DNA of 64,000 nucleotides, taken from positions 85,910,677-85,974,676 of the forward strand of contig CM069441.1 in assembly GCA_035610835.1 (NCBI GenBank), read 5' to 3'. The notes beneath the pieces were generated by a model, which was given only the letters and a program-made list of their open reading frames with translations, was not told the DNA's origin and searched no databases. Below, piece after piece: positions 11,061 to 22,938 of this stretch. A program made the position numbers and the translations under genes. Numbering within the stretch: position 1 is the stretch's first letter; each line of letters opens with the position of its first letter. This DNA is from Ophiura sarsii (Eukaryota; Echinodermata; Ophiuroidea; Amphilepidida; Ophiuridae).

Positions 11061-13744
11061 AGAGGTTGTTGTTAACGCGTAATAGTGTTACTGCTTCAGT
11101 TTAAGTGAGTGATTTATTTGCGAGTGTTCTGGACGCCCCGGCGTTATATTTATTAACTTTACATTCCATTTGCAAATTCTGGTTTGTTGGTCGGTATTGT
11201 TTTTTATTCGGAAACGTCTGATACAAAAAGTCTACTTTGCCAAAATTCAAAGGTCATCTGTCAGGTCGTATTTTTCTAACCAATTTGCCGCAATTTGGCA
11301 TCGAGTTTCTAAATTGTATTTTCAATATAATAATTTCCGCGCGTTTCTCAGTCAGGCAGGATTTAGACGAGTATGCTATAGTTGGTAGTTGCATGGCAGA
11401 TGTTACACAATAATTGGTATAATGACGTTTGTTTGTTTTGTTTACGATCGCGTGGGGGACTGCGATTCTAGTTCTGTTTTAGCTATCTCTCTTCGTGCGT
11501 TTCATGCTAGTTTCAGCGATGTACGTTTTAACTTTTGCCCTCTGCCACGGGTCGTTTTGTTTTAATTCATAAGTGGGATTTGCGTCGTCCATTCATTTAT
11601 TAATCATATCATATCTATATATTTTTTGTTTTTGTTTTGAGGGGGTCAAACATGGTTTTTGCCACCTAGATAGTAAAATTAGTTGCGCTAAAAGAAATTT
11701 AAAAACAAAATAATCAGGTAGTTTGTCATCAACTTAGTGTGATTCTATCGTACTCGATATCGATGTATTCTTTCACTTATTAAAATATAGTTGGGTGGTT
11801 GTCGTTTTGTTTGGAATTTTAATAACCATAGTGGCTTTTCATTGTATTTCAGGTTGGTTAAATGTTAGTCCTGGCTGTTTTGCATCAGGTTCACCTCAGC
11901 CTCCCTTTGTTATACCGGAGACGTTTTGGTTTTACACAAAACTAGTTAATTGGCTCACCCCCACCCCCAATGGGGTCTATGGTTGTATTCGGTTGCTATA
12001 TCATGCATATTATAGGTTTCATTTGTCATTGCGTTCGGCGATGACGTCAAAAATATATATATCATGTCATGTTCTTTCATTTTGGTTCTGCGTGGGCCAA
12101 GGCGACATATTTTAAATAAATATATGATATACATGGTTACATAAGTGGTTCTTAATACATTTAAAATAATGTTTTTAAGCTCATTTGCCGGCTGGTATAC
12201 CTATATTTTTGGAATTTTAGGTCCTGCTAATAATCATCATTGGGCGATGATTTTGTCATTTCCTACAAGTTGCTACATGGTATAAGGGGTAACTTAATGT
12301 TAAGGATATAAATTGCCCAGATTCTGCTTCTGCCGTTTTTCTTATTCTTTCAGGACATGTGTCGGAGCCCAGCAGTAGTACTACCTCTATGACTGTTCTG
12401 AACGTATGCGTCGGCTTTTCTCCAGTATGGCTTTGTGGAGAGACCTTTCATTCGTACCCAGCCTGTTCCGAGTATAGTCATCCGTGAAGTAAAGAAGCTA
12501 GTCCTTGGTTGGTGACAACGCTTCCATGATCCAAAACTTGCAGTGGATTATTATTGCATCATGCGGAGGCACGATCTCATACGAAGGTATCGCTGTTTTC
12601 TGATAACTGTGAAACAAGATTTTGTTGTTGTTTCATAATATTAACAAAAGCCGTTGTTTATTAATTCACACCAGTTGCAAATGCCTGTAAGTTACTACAA
12701 CTATACGCCATATATGGTGCTGTAAGTGTTCTGCACTATTATGGTAGCTTCAGTCAATACCAAATAGCCAAAACAGTGTTTTCAATGAAACCCAACGTTG
12801 CCATGTTATCGTCTACATGTACTCGTACAGGGTATGGTTTAAATAACTTCAACGACTGGGTAGCTATATCATTATTTACTAAATATTGTTACACACAACG
12901 GTTGTATTTTGCCTCAATGTATTAAGTTGGATCGGATGCTCGTGTATGCAAGATGATATTCGGCTCACTCTTGGATATTGCTTTACCATACTGCTAACTT
13001 CAACAAATGTAAATCACGAGCTTGGTTTACTTAGAATTATTGCTGTCACAACAGAATTGTCACATCAGTTTATACTTGGATTGGATGCTGGTGAAAATCA
13101 ACTACAAAAACCGTCATTCGGATAACGCTGTTGTTTACACCCTTTGAGTGCTGTTTGTCTTTTTAAAAGACTCTTCTTGTTACACTACTGCTAGCTTCAA
13201 GTACAACGTAAGCACTAGTATCTCAAGCTATTTAGCGTATACATTTTGGGGATGATTGAGCTACAGTAAAACGGATAATGATGGCTGAAGGATTGTGTGA
13301 CGGGGCCAATGGCATCTCTCGTTTACTTTGTTAACCACGTACTCTTATGAAATAATGATGAGCGTTGCCCAAACGTAATTTGCGCACTCTGATAATTGGT
13401 GACATCACTGTTTTATTTAGCGAACACATGTTAAATTTTAGTTAGCCATTGCTGGTTACCCTGGGGGGAGTTCATATGTATGGGCTTGTTAAGTATTCAA
13501 TCGGGTTGGCACGAGATAGTTAGCACCTGGAGCCAAGTACTATGTTTCTTTTTCTCTACAGAGATAGAGTTTTGAATTTTGCGCAGCCGGCTACTATCGC
13601 ATTGAATTCTTATCTTTGTGCATATATTATGTAGGTTACCCTAGTACAAGATATGGATTTTGTATGTACACATATAGTACTCATATGTAATTGTAATTTG
13701 GTGGGTTACGCGAATAGTTATCCAAATTGCTAAAGAGGCGTAGG

Positions 13745-14095
13745 GATCCGTCTACCATTGTTGTCCATGTTGGTTCCAACGTTCTGTTCAATGGCATACG
13801 GGATTACGGCCACTGGTGAGGAAATCCTATCGCCCTTAGCCATTTGTACCCTAATACAATTAGTTGGTCTGATTTTCTGCCTCGCGTCTATTATCTTGAT
13901 GCTCGCAATCAAACAGCTGGTATGAAATGTATGTCCAATATCAATAATTTCCGATAGCATATGCTGTAGACTGGCTTACATGTGTTTTATCAGACACCCA
14001 ACTATTAAGCCCAGTGATTCGTTCTCTCTACTTGTATGATAATGTGCATCTAACTGAAAATGTTAGGGAATCTTTGTTTCTGTTTGGGAAAACGC
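13745..14095 (+). pseudogene. decayed SGNH-hydrolase ORF of the Ngaro-like element
   Basis: Across shifted frames the plus strand reads DPSTIVVHVGSN at 13745 (block III of SGNH hydrolases, normally GxND), then SWSDFLPRVYYLDARNQ, and finally SLYLYDNVHLTENVRESLF, where DNVH at 14038-14049 matches the catalytic DxxH of block V. Stop codons and at least two frame changes separate these pieces. Ngaro-type elements of invertebrates and fish are known to carry SGNH domains, which supports the element assignment. Block I (GDS) was not found. Confidence 0.65.
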
Positions 14096-14224
14096 GTTGT
14101 TGTACTTCAATTCGCATCCAGGGCTCACAAGCTTTCCGCCACAATCTTCCTAATCCTTTTCATGAAAAAAGGGGAGGGTTAGGCAAGTGTTCCCATTTTT
14201 CGTCGTCAAATGAAAAAACTTGTG

Positions 14225-15028
14225 TGGCAGTTGTGGTTTTTTCTTTCAATGTAAAGAAGTAATTTACAATCATTTAAAATTGTAACCGTTGATATGCATT
14301 ATTTATTCAACAAGTATTTGTACAAAATGTAATGCAAATTGTGCGTTTTCCCACAAAGGAGTTAAAATTTGGTTTAAATTAAGCCAGTATGAAATTATGG
14401 AATTTTATTGTTGGTACTCATTGTATGTACATGTAACAAAAAGGTATCGTTAAATTTATGCAAAGATCGTAAACAGGATCTTGGAGTTGTTCCTACATCA
14501 TTAGTCGAATAGTGAACGCAAAAGCGGGTGGGTGAAATAATCTTTCCATCCTCGTTGTAAAAATGTACGTCCTGTTTAAATCTGTTTTCAGCCTTTTTGT
14601 AATCAAAATTTGTGTAATGCAATTTTAAAGGGCGACAATTGCATGCCTACCCTTTTAAACTTGTTATAAATTCGCGGTTCTGCGTTAATATGGCTGTTGT
14701 GTCTATGTCAATTCAATTCAGTTTTGGTTGGGTATAGGGTTCATTCCTTCCACGTTCGTATCGTATGCTTTGTAATTAATTCTGACGTCAGCCCTTAGTA
14801 CAGTTTGTGGTCGTGTCTGGGCTGGATGGGTAAACGTTCTTACCATCCGCGTTATACAATGTAGGTCAGAAATTCGTACTAATTATATTGCAAAATTATT
14901 ATATCGTTTGAATTGTTTTGGCGTATGTAGTCAGTGCAAAATAAATAGCAGACTTGCTTATCATCATCACGGTGGCATCCGCAAATGTTGGTCTAGTCAG
15001 TGTTATCCTTTCTGAGCGTCAGGTGGCA
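14225..15028 (+). repeat. split direct repeat B1
   Basis: This 804-bp copy begins TGGCAGTTGTGG and ends TCAGGTGGCA. It contains TTTAAATTAAGCCAG where B2 has TTTCAG, a 9-bp difference that accounts for the length difference. A 75-codon antisense ORF is identical in B1 and B2 but resembles nothing known to me. Confidence 0.9.
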
Positions 15029-15281
15029 ATTAGAAATTACTTAACCTACTTGTTGTGTTAATAAATTTCCCTTTTGTCACTTGCGTGATGAATCGATTTT
15101 TCGTGTGCTTTCGAGCGATCTATGCTCTTTGCGTGACCAGCCAATGAGCGCGTGTGTGGGCGTGTTGTTATATCATCCCACTTCCTGTTTGCGAAATGTA
15201 TTTGTCTCACAGTTGTTTGCTCATTCGCTCTGTGATTTTGATGAATAATCACGCTTTTTTCAGCTCTGCAAATTTAATTTT
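15029..15281 (+). repeat. split direct repeat A2
   Basis: Second copy of A, joined directly to the end of B1. The B1-A2 junction is the arrangement expected at the 3' end of a split-repeat element. Confidence 0.9.
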
Positions 15282-15385
15282 CCCACCCTCCCTCCCAAAA
15301 GGAGGCCTTTGGCACAATGTACATATGGGCTTTGCTGTTTATTCCCATATTTGGTATCGTTATTATTTATACATTCCAGTTGATT

Positions 15386-16180
15386 TGGCAGTTGTGGTTT
15401 TTTCTTTCAATGTAAAGAAGTACTTTACAATCATTTAAAATTGTAACCGTTGATATGCATTATTTATTCAACAAGTATTTGTACAAAATGTAATGCAAAT
15501 TGTGCGTTTTCCCACAAAGGAGTTAAAATTTGGTTTCAGTATGAAATTATGGAATTTTATTGTTGGTACTCATTGTATGTACATGTAACAAAAAGGTATC
15601 GTTAAATTTATGCAAAGATCGTAAACAGGATCTTGGAGTTGTTCCTACATCATTAGTCGAATAGTGAACGCAAAAGCGGGTGGGTGAAATAATCTTTCCA
15701 TCCTCGTTGTAAAAATGTACGTCCTGTTTAAATCTGTTTTCAGCCTTTTTGTAATCAAAATTTGTGTAATGCAATTTTAAAGGGCGACAATTGCATGCCT
15801 ACCCTTTTAAACTTGTTATAAATTCGCGGTTCTGCGTTAATATGGCTGTTGTGTCTATGTCAATTCAATTCAGTTTTGGTTGGGTATAGGGTTCATTCCT
15901 TCCACGTTCGTATCGTATGCTTTGTAATTAATTCTGACGTCAGCCCTTAGTACAGTTTGTGGTCGTGTCTGGGCTGGATGGGTAAACGTTCTTACCATCC
16001 GCGTTATACAATGTAGGTCAGAAATTCGTACTAATTATATTGCAAAATTATTATATCGTTTGAATTGTTTTGGCGTATGTAGTCAGTGCAAAATAAATAG
16101 CAGACTTGCTTATCATCATCACGGTGGCATCCGCAAATGTTGGTCTAGTCAGTGTTATCCTTTCTGAGCGTCAGGTGGCA
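15386..16180 (+). repeat. split direct repeat B2 (3' terminus)
   Basis: This 795-bp copy of B ends TCAGGTGGCA and is followed immediately by minisatellite sequence (ATGTTCGTTTCCCTC). A 104-bp unique spacer separates it from A2. Confidence 0.9.
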
Positions 16181-16500
16181 ATGTTCGTTTCCCTCTTCCA
16201 GTGATTCCTTTAAAAGATCACTCAATATCGTTTGTTTCACTGTTTCAGCGCTCCCTTTTAAGATTATATAATAACATGTTTCCCTAAATAGGTCTCCCTC
16301 TACAAATCACTCAATGACGTAGTTTCCTGTTTCCTAACGTACCCTCTAATGATTACTCAATTACACGTGTTTCCACTCAGCTATAACGTATGTTTCCATA
16401 TTCAAGTGATCCCTCTAAAGATCACTCGTTAACGTACGTTTCCTGTTCCAGCACACCCTTAAAAGATCAGTCAAACCTTTGTTCCTCTGTTACAGAGCCC
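16181..16500. repeat. minisatellite, right flank of the Ngaro insertion
   Basis: Several units of the type GTTTCCCTGTTCCAGCGCTC and TAAAGATCACTCAATAACGT are present. One internal unit reads CACTCAGCTATAACGTATG (about 16375), which corresponds to the uninterrupted version of the insertion site. Confidence 0.8.
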
Positions 16501-17722
16501 TACAGTGCAAATTGGGGACATATTTTCAATTGCTACATCTAATAGATTCATTTGCCAGTCATAAATTATCCCCCGATCAAATCATCATGCCCCCCCCCCC
16601 CCCCCATGTATTAAAAAAAAATTAAAAAAAATTAAGGGGTCTAGAGGGTTTCAGTATCTATGTTCAAAAAGTGTTTAAAAAATACATTGATTAGATCAAT
16701 TCACATGATCAGGTTTAATGTGATTCAGCATAATTTGCATGTAGGGCAGGCCAAATATCCAACCTAATCATATTTCATGGTATTTCACACTAAACTAACA
16801 CAGTGCTCCACTTTGCTGTAAAATTTACAAAAGCAGGTGAAAAGATGTAAATTAACATTATAATGACTAAAATGGACACTGTTACTTCTTCTTTCCACAT
16901 TCAGTCCTAAAATATTAATTGGTGTGACCCAAAAAGCCCAGGTTATATTTTGACAATTTGCTGTCTTCAGTAGATAGTACATGTTTAAGGGGTAGGCCAA
17001 GATTGGCTCTGATTTGAAATGGTAAAAAAATCATGTGTAGCTCATTGTTTTTGCAAAAGAATAGTTTTTATATCATTATGAGGATTGAAATTGAAAGTAA
17101 AAACAATAAAAATTAAAACAATTGTCCCTTTAGATTCCACGCCAGTAAATAATTTCAGTCCTTGTAGAGACGACAATCAAAAGTTTTTTCTTAGCTTTCA
17201 TCCTGTGGCCCATTGATTATAGAATTAATCAGAAATGGTACTTATTGCTCCCAAATGATTAAAGTTGTAGTTTAATCCTGATTTTAGGACTACTACCTAA
17301 TACCACAGTGGAAAAAGACATATTTTCAATGCATTTTGTAGGTTTTTTGGATGTATTTTGATTGTAAATGATCTGGCAACATTTCTCAACTTTTTCTGAT
17401 AAATGAGGGCGCTACATCAATTGTCCAACTTTGGGGTCTTATATCTCAGAACTTTCGGGGATACCATATATATTTGTTTTGATTAAATGATCAAATATAT
17501 CATGAAATTTAAGGAAAATGTCAAATTGAAAATTCCAGTCGCTTTATAAGCGAGAAAATGGGCTTTTTGTAACTACCATTTTACATGTAAACGCATAGGA
17601 AAACCATTTGGTGGTGTGAATTCTACAAGTCACTACCAAAATGGTTTTTTAATCAAATTATAGCCTATGTCACCTTTTTTCACAATGTTTTTGAGACAGA
17701 CTATCTTCTTTGTTTGGCCTTA
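16501..17722. other. AT-rich DNA without recognisable gene
   Basis: It contains a poly-C run near 16590 followed by A-rich tracts, and otherwise unstructured AT-rich sequence. No exon or repeat end recognised. Confidence 0.4.
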
Positions 17723-17724
17723 TA

Positions 17725-18044
17725 CACCTATCAGTTGTAAGACGCACTATACGACCCCCGGGAGTGGTGCGTTACTTTACCGAGGTGCGTCAACTTCTCA
17801 TGTATCATGACGCACCCTGTGTCAAAAAAACGACGGACCATTGCCATCCAAATAGGCACCCTCAGTCAACTATCAGCCCATTCGCACCCATGTAAAGTAA
17901 CGGACCTTTACGCACCCTCCGTCATTTTTTTGACGGACCAAAGGCTGCCACTGACGTACCCTCCGTCACGAATTATTGGTAAACGACGCACCCACGACGC
18001 ACCTCTCCCGGGGGTCGTATAGTGCGTCTTACAACTGATAGGTG
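17725..18044. mobile_element. 320-bp MITE with TA target duplication
   Basis: Terminal inverted repeats of about 40 bp start CACCTATCAGTTGTAAGACG and are flanked by TA on both sides (17723-17724, 18045-18046), as in Tc1/mariner-type insertion. The core is rich in GACGCACC and CCGTCATTTTTTTGACGG, itself a small hairpin. No transposase. Confidence 0.85.
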
Positions 18045-18147
18045 TATTACAGTCATTTGGAAACTGATGTATTCAACATTCCAAAGACAATACGTTTGTC
18101 GATAGTAATAACTTGTTTCAGTGCTCAGCCACTTGCTTTAGAATATG

Positions 18148-18314
18148 GTGGATGTTACAATCTAAGAGCGGATAGAGTTGCGCTCGAACCCTAACAAAAG
18201 GCTGCACCCTAAAAAAGTTGATGCGACCTGATTTTGATGATTCACCAGCAGCAAATTACAGCGCTTTGAGCAGTTGAGCCATTTGGAAAGGCGCTTTATA
18301 AATACTGATTATTA

Positions 18315-18345
<31 letters not shown>
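18148..18345 (+). repeat. SINE-type 3' half with ATT tail
   Basis: GATGTTACAATCTAAGAGCG, then AGCGCTTTGAG and GGCGCTTTATAAATACTG, are followed by an ATT microsatellite. The same blocks in the same order occur at about 53655-53865, defining one family in this window. Confidence 0.65.
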
Positions 18346-18834
18346 GAAGACATCCCGCAGAGTCTGTTTAATGACATGTGGCACATTGACAACTACAAAT
18401 GTAGAGAGATGCTTTTGACGTTGGAGGAAAAATAGTGGTGACTTTGGCACATTCAGATTGAGATCTAACCATATTCTCAAATATGACGCTGTGCAATGGA
18501 CATTTGCGGAATAATTTCACATCACTGTATAATTCAAATTAGCAAAGATTTACTTGTTGAATTATTTCGAACAGAATATTGTTTCAAATGCCCCCCGTTA
18601 CCGTTCTTAAGTTAGCTTAACAAATTCAATAATGATCATTAAAATTGTGCAAAATAATATTTCCAATGATAAAATGCACTTTATATCCTTTTTTATATCC
18701 AGAAAAATTAGCATAATTAGAATCGAAGTAAGTTACTTCTGTTTATATACCTATACGAAACCTGTTAATAAATTTTGACATCTCTATATGATAACAATCA
18801 AATAATAATACAAAATCATACATATGCATACATA

Positions 18835-19891
18835 CAGGCTGTCCCAAAATGATTAGTTCCCATCGATGCCCAAATTTGTTTTATCATCAAAATTAATGAG
18901 ATTAGATCCGTTGTTTTTCTATCATATTTGATATACTGTACCCTTTCATTAGAGTTTTAGATCATGAATATCGGACTTATTTAACCGAAGTAACACTCCA
19001 TTGTGTAAGACATGGTGATTTCACGTTTTTGGCAAAGTGCAAAAAAATGTGTTTGTAAACAGCTTGTTTGAAAGAAACTAATACATTCTCTTATCTCTTG
19101 TCTGCTAATATATTTTGTTGTTTCTTTCTATTTTAAACTGTTGTTGTATCATATGGTTGTTCAAACCATTAATATTTCTTCATTTTGATTCAATTTGAAG
19201 AGAAAAATGGATCGTCATGCATGAGCGACCCCAAGCTTTGTTTCTATGAGCTAGTTTTGAGGCTAAAATTGAGGGACATTTAAATAGGTAAAGACGTGGT
19301 CATGGGTAATTCTTTTTCATATTGGGGATGCAATTTCTTACAAACTTGGTACAAATGATATAGTCCCTTACTGTTTAACCTCACGAAATCCTTTCTCAAT
19401 GTGAAAATGAATTCTAAGCCACTGGTAAGTCACCACATACCACTTCATTTTTTAAGTCTATAAACACTTGTCAAATAAAACAGTGCATGGGGTCACTCAA
19501 GTGTGACGAACTTATTTTACCCTTAAAATTTAATTAAAGAGAAGAATTGTTAATGATTTGAACACCCATAACTAATAAGAGTTACAACAGACAGATAAGA
19601 TTATTTAGTAGACAAGAGATTATGAGAATACACGAGTTTCTTTCAAACACGCTGTAATAGCACACATATTTTTTTAGCACTTTGTCAAAAAGGTGAAATC
19701 ACCATGTCTTACATAATGGTGTGTATCTCGAGTTTAATAAATTAAATATTCATGATCTAAAATTCTAATGAAAGAGGGTAGTATGACAAAGATGATAAGA
19801 AAACAACGGACCTAATCCCATTGATTTCGATGATGACAAAAATTAATGAACTTTTGGCATCGATGGGTACTAATTAATTTGGGACAGCCTG
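18835..19891. mobile_element. 1.06-kb mariner-type foldback element
   Basis: Ends are CAGGCTGTCCCAAA and its inverted copy, flanked by TA (18833-18834, 19892-19893). The inverted similarity continues inward through almost the whole element (for example TTAGATCATGAATAT near 18956 against 19750, and ATGGTGATTTCAC against GTGAAATCACCAT). The element is thus one long diverged palindrome. Termini beginning CAGGCTGTCCC are typical of Tc1/mariner elements. No transposase ORF. Confidence 0.85.
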
Positions 19892-19893
19892 TA

Positions 19894-21640
19894 TGTAGTG
19901 TCAGAATCCTGAAGTAACCTTGCTCTTATGAAGTGTAAGATGTGTGTCGGATATTTCGTATAAACATGATAAATGAAAAACATTCCTGCTCGAAATTGTG
20001 CGACTGATAATATATTACACTATTATTTCATTGAGAATAAACCAATTTCACGTTACACGATGAATCTAAAATCACTGAAACTTTTACACATTTTAATTTT
20101 TATCCCGATGAGAGGAACCCTAAGGTTGCACACCACCAAATACATCTCCCATAGGTTTACACGTGAAATGCACAATTTTAAAATGGATATTTCTCGACGT
20201 TATAAGAAACTGGTATCTTGACATTTGGTTTCAACTTGAAGATGAAAGCCATGACTACTAACTCAACAACTCATATATGGGGGTAACCGGCATTTTTTTT
20301 GAGCTAGAGCCTTTTCAAAAAGTACGAGTTGAGTTTCCCTGGTCACACGCAATTGTTGATTTAGATGATGGCGTCAGATACCGGAAATGACCTGAACACA
20401 AATGTCTCTGTAAAAATATTAAAAAATCATCATTGCATCAATTCTTTTGGACCTGAAGAACGCTGATGTGTCTGTCAAAATTCACACTATATTAATTTCG
20501 CCATAACATGTAGTAAATACCCTAATTTTAAACTGTAATTTACAATAGGTCTCCCGTTTCGGCATAGAAACGGGCCGGTTTTGGACTATTGCCTCAAGGG
20601 GGATAGGGCCAGACGTTATTTAGTGGTGTGAAACCCTAAGGTTATGATACTTACTATCCCAGTCGTGTATGATGACTTTGATAAGCAATCTGCTCGTGTC
20701 TCTGTTGGGAATATATGCATTATGTTGGTGTTATAAATTCATATATTCTCAACGGTCAACAAAACAAAAGATAGTAATAGAAATGCATTTTTAATACAAT
20801 TCTCTTTTTTTTTCTGAAAAGGAAACAAAGAAGCTTAATGTCACTGTAGTTATCTTGTAGACCCAATGATAACATGGACATAATGTTTTAGATGCAATAT
20901 GCGGTTATCCTTGAAACATAATATTGTCAACATAAAGATAAAGAGATGTGATTGTCTTTATGATATGTTAACATTTCATAAGGAGAAACGAACATTTAAT
21001 AAAGTGGCGTATTGTAAGAAAGCAATATTAATAACAATTCTAATTGTTTTATTGCTTCGAATTTTGTGCATGGAAAAAACATAAAGTTGCATCAAAATTG
21101 ACCAGTGTCATTTAAACCAGTGACAAACCAGTGTCATTTAAAATGAAAAAAATAATGACAGTATAAAAATCCAAGAAATGGGTTTTACTAATAATATAGT
21201 GGTACTATTATCTCCGTAAATGGAAATGAATTAAATAATACAGGATAAGGTATTATAATGGAATTCATGTAACAAATAATTCTCATATGATGAAAGTGCA
21301 ACATCCTCCCGAAAGTACTGTTCGAATCGATCTCTTCCGAGCAACGCGTAGACAGTTTCCTGGCTACGAATGATGGACGTTTTGATGGTTTGAGAGATAC
21401 TCTTTAAGAATATAATTTGTTAAAATCAACTCTGAATCCAAATAGCAGTACGAAAGCTTACATTTCTTGGAGTGGTTTATGACAGAATTATTTCTGATAC
21501 ATCAAATGGAATTCTATCTTGGGGTCAGTAAATGGCGCGGGAACAGCCAGTTTTGCAAATAGGATATGTGGTGAATATAAAAAAAGAAACCCTTAAAGTT
21601 TCAGACATTTACTACAACATGTTTGACCATGTTGACATAG
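19894..21640. other. no recognisable gene
   Basis: AT-rich DNA with short unsupported ORFs. If the exons at 22.4-23.7 kb once belonged to a complete plus-strand gene, the TM1-TM5 exons should lie in or before this stretch, but I could not find them. Confidence 0.4.
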
Positions 21641-21654
21641 TAACCTTAAACCCG

Positions 21655-21793
21655 TAGGTCCACTCTTACCAGCCAGATCCTTTGGGAATATTTCAAGGTT
21701 GAGATTTCTCCCTCTTAACGCTATTTCATTTGTCGGCAAATGAACAGGTGTGAAGCTATTTCATCCTAGGTGAACTAGCCAGAGTGGACCTTT
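21655..21793. mobile_element. short MITE with inverted ends
   Basis: The ends AGGTCCACTCTTACCAG and CTAGCCAGAGTGGACCT are imperfect inverted repeats about 140 bp apart. A related copy sits inside the larger element at about 24945-25095. Confidence 0.55.
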
Positions 21794-21935
21794 GCCTTTT
21801 AGATAATACAGCTCTGATTATTAAAAGTTATGTCATATATACATTAACAAAACTTTATTTTAATTAACTACATTGGTATCTCATGATTAATACACTGCAT
21901 AGTACATACTAGGATTTGCTCTTCAACCGCTGTAG

Positions 21936-22290
21936 TTTAAAGGCATATTATGTGATCTTTTCCAGAGAGCGCCCTCTATTCATGATTATTTTTAGAAAGT
22001 AGATTTTCTTGCAGATTTACATTTCTGATTATAAATCGTACATACATTCCTAGTTACAGAGCGATACGATTCCTAATTACATCAAAATCATGGTTTTAGA
22101 GTGAATTTAGCGTGAACATATTTCACTCTAAAACCATGATTATGAAGTAATTAAGAATCGTATCGCCCTGTAACTTGGAATGTATGTATGATTTATGATC
22201 AGAAATGTAAATCTGCAAGAAAATCTGCTTTCAATTATTTTTTCGATGTTGAGGGCGTTCCCTGGAAAGATCACATAATATACCTTTAAA
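21936..22290. mobile_element. 355-bp foldback element
   Basis: Two arms of about 170 bp are imperfect inverted copies: AAAGGCATATTATGTGATCT on the left matches AGATCACATAATATACCTTT on the right. The centre is TCATGGTTTTAGAGTGAA paired with TTCACTCTAAAACCATGA. It lies in the intron just before a receptor exon and has no coding capacity. Confidence 0.85.
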
Positions 22291-22410
22291 GTATGCAACC
22301 ACACATCAGATAAAATTGTTACATGATGACTTACAAATGTTCTGTCTAGATTTATCTGTAGTGAGAAATCCACAAAACAAAATGATCTCCAAATCTATAT
22401 GAGGTACCAG

Positions 22411-22593
22411 ATAGCAATGTATAGCTTATCTATTCTGTGGGATGATCCGGACGTAGCCAATCAGCGCCTTGTACTCTATGTCTATGTGAAATTATGTACG
22501 TGTAATCCGATGATCTATTGGCTTATTCCACTGTACGCATATAAAGGACTTCTGTTGATCTTTGGAGCATTTCTGGCCTGGGAGACCAGACAG
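22411..22593 (+). pseudogene. GABA-B-like receptor TM exon (YKGLLLIFGAFLAWETR)
   Basis: The exon reads SLSILWDDPDVANQRLVLY, then YWLIPLYAYKGLLLIFG and FLAWETRQ, ending phase 0 at CAG|GTTAAG. In GABA-B receptors the YKGLL(L/M)xFGxFLAWETR stretch is TM6 with the short loop before TM7. The start is uncertain: CCAG at 22407-22410 is the best acceptor in phase, but its pyrimidine tract is poor. The frame is intact here, but the following exon is broken. Confidence 0.85.
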
Positions 22594-22747
22594 GTTAAGT
22601 TGTAATATAAATTATATCTGTAATATTGTTCCTTTCTTATCGGGGAATTATTTTGAGAAAAAAATGAACATTATCATACTCATGGCAATAAATTCTAGAA
22701 CAAAATCAATATATGATATTACTAGTTTCCCTTATACTCCGTTCTAG

Positions 22748-22938
22748 GTTACTATTCTGGCCCTCAACGACAGCAAATTGCAGATAGGCTTTAGTGTGTA
22801 CAACGTCATCATTTTATGCGTTATAGGATTATCCGTAAGCTTTATATAAGAGACGATTCATCCGCCCTCTATATCTTCACCAGTTGCAATAACATATTCT
22901 GCACATCGATAACACTTATGGTTATTTTCATTCCAAAG
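22748..22938 (+). pseudogene. GABA-B-like receptor TM7 exon, frameshifted
   Basis: It is bounded by TTCTAG and AAAG|GTAAGC. It reads VTILALNDSKLQIGFSVYNV and IGLSVSFI, then TAA; one frame over it resumes as RDDSSALYIFTS and TLMVIFIPK. The exon is 191 bases, one short of the phase 0-0 length, so one base is missing after TTTATA. This is a different lesion from the extra base in the copy at 7556. A sequencing error cannot be excluded from one sequence. Confidence 0.85.

Larger units (their letters stand above)
9381..16180 (+). mobile_element. Ngaro-like (DIRS-order) retroelement with split direct repeats
   Basis: The layout is A1 (9381-9633), a 4.6-kb internal region, B1 (14225-15028), A2 (15029-15281), a 104-bp spacer, then B2 (15386-16180). 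This A1-internal-B1-A2-B2 order is the split-direct-repeat structure known for PAT and Ngaro retrotransposons, which integrate through a tyrosine recombinase and usually leave no target duplication. A1/A2 differ by very few bases; B1/B2 differ mainly by a 9-bp indel. The internal region holds only a decayed SGNH-hydrolase ORF and no RT, RNase H or recombinase I can recognise. The copy is therefore probably non-autonomous, though recently mobilised. An alternative reading is a tandem dimer whose second unit lost its middle. Confidence 0.75.

Noticed and set aside
9649..12115. Gag or RT of the Ngaro-like element in the internal short ORFs
   Set aside because: No zinc knuckle, RT or RNase H motif could be read in any frame; only the SGNH remnant further right is supported.
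14395..15774. Identical 75-residue antisense ORFs at 14395-14622 and 15547-15774, and identical 64-residue ORFs at 9410-9604 and 15058-15252, as conserved genes
   Set aside because: They lie inside the B and A split repeats and are identical because the repeats are; no family resemblance.
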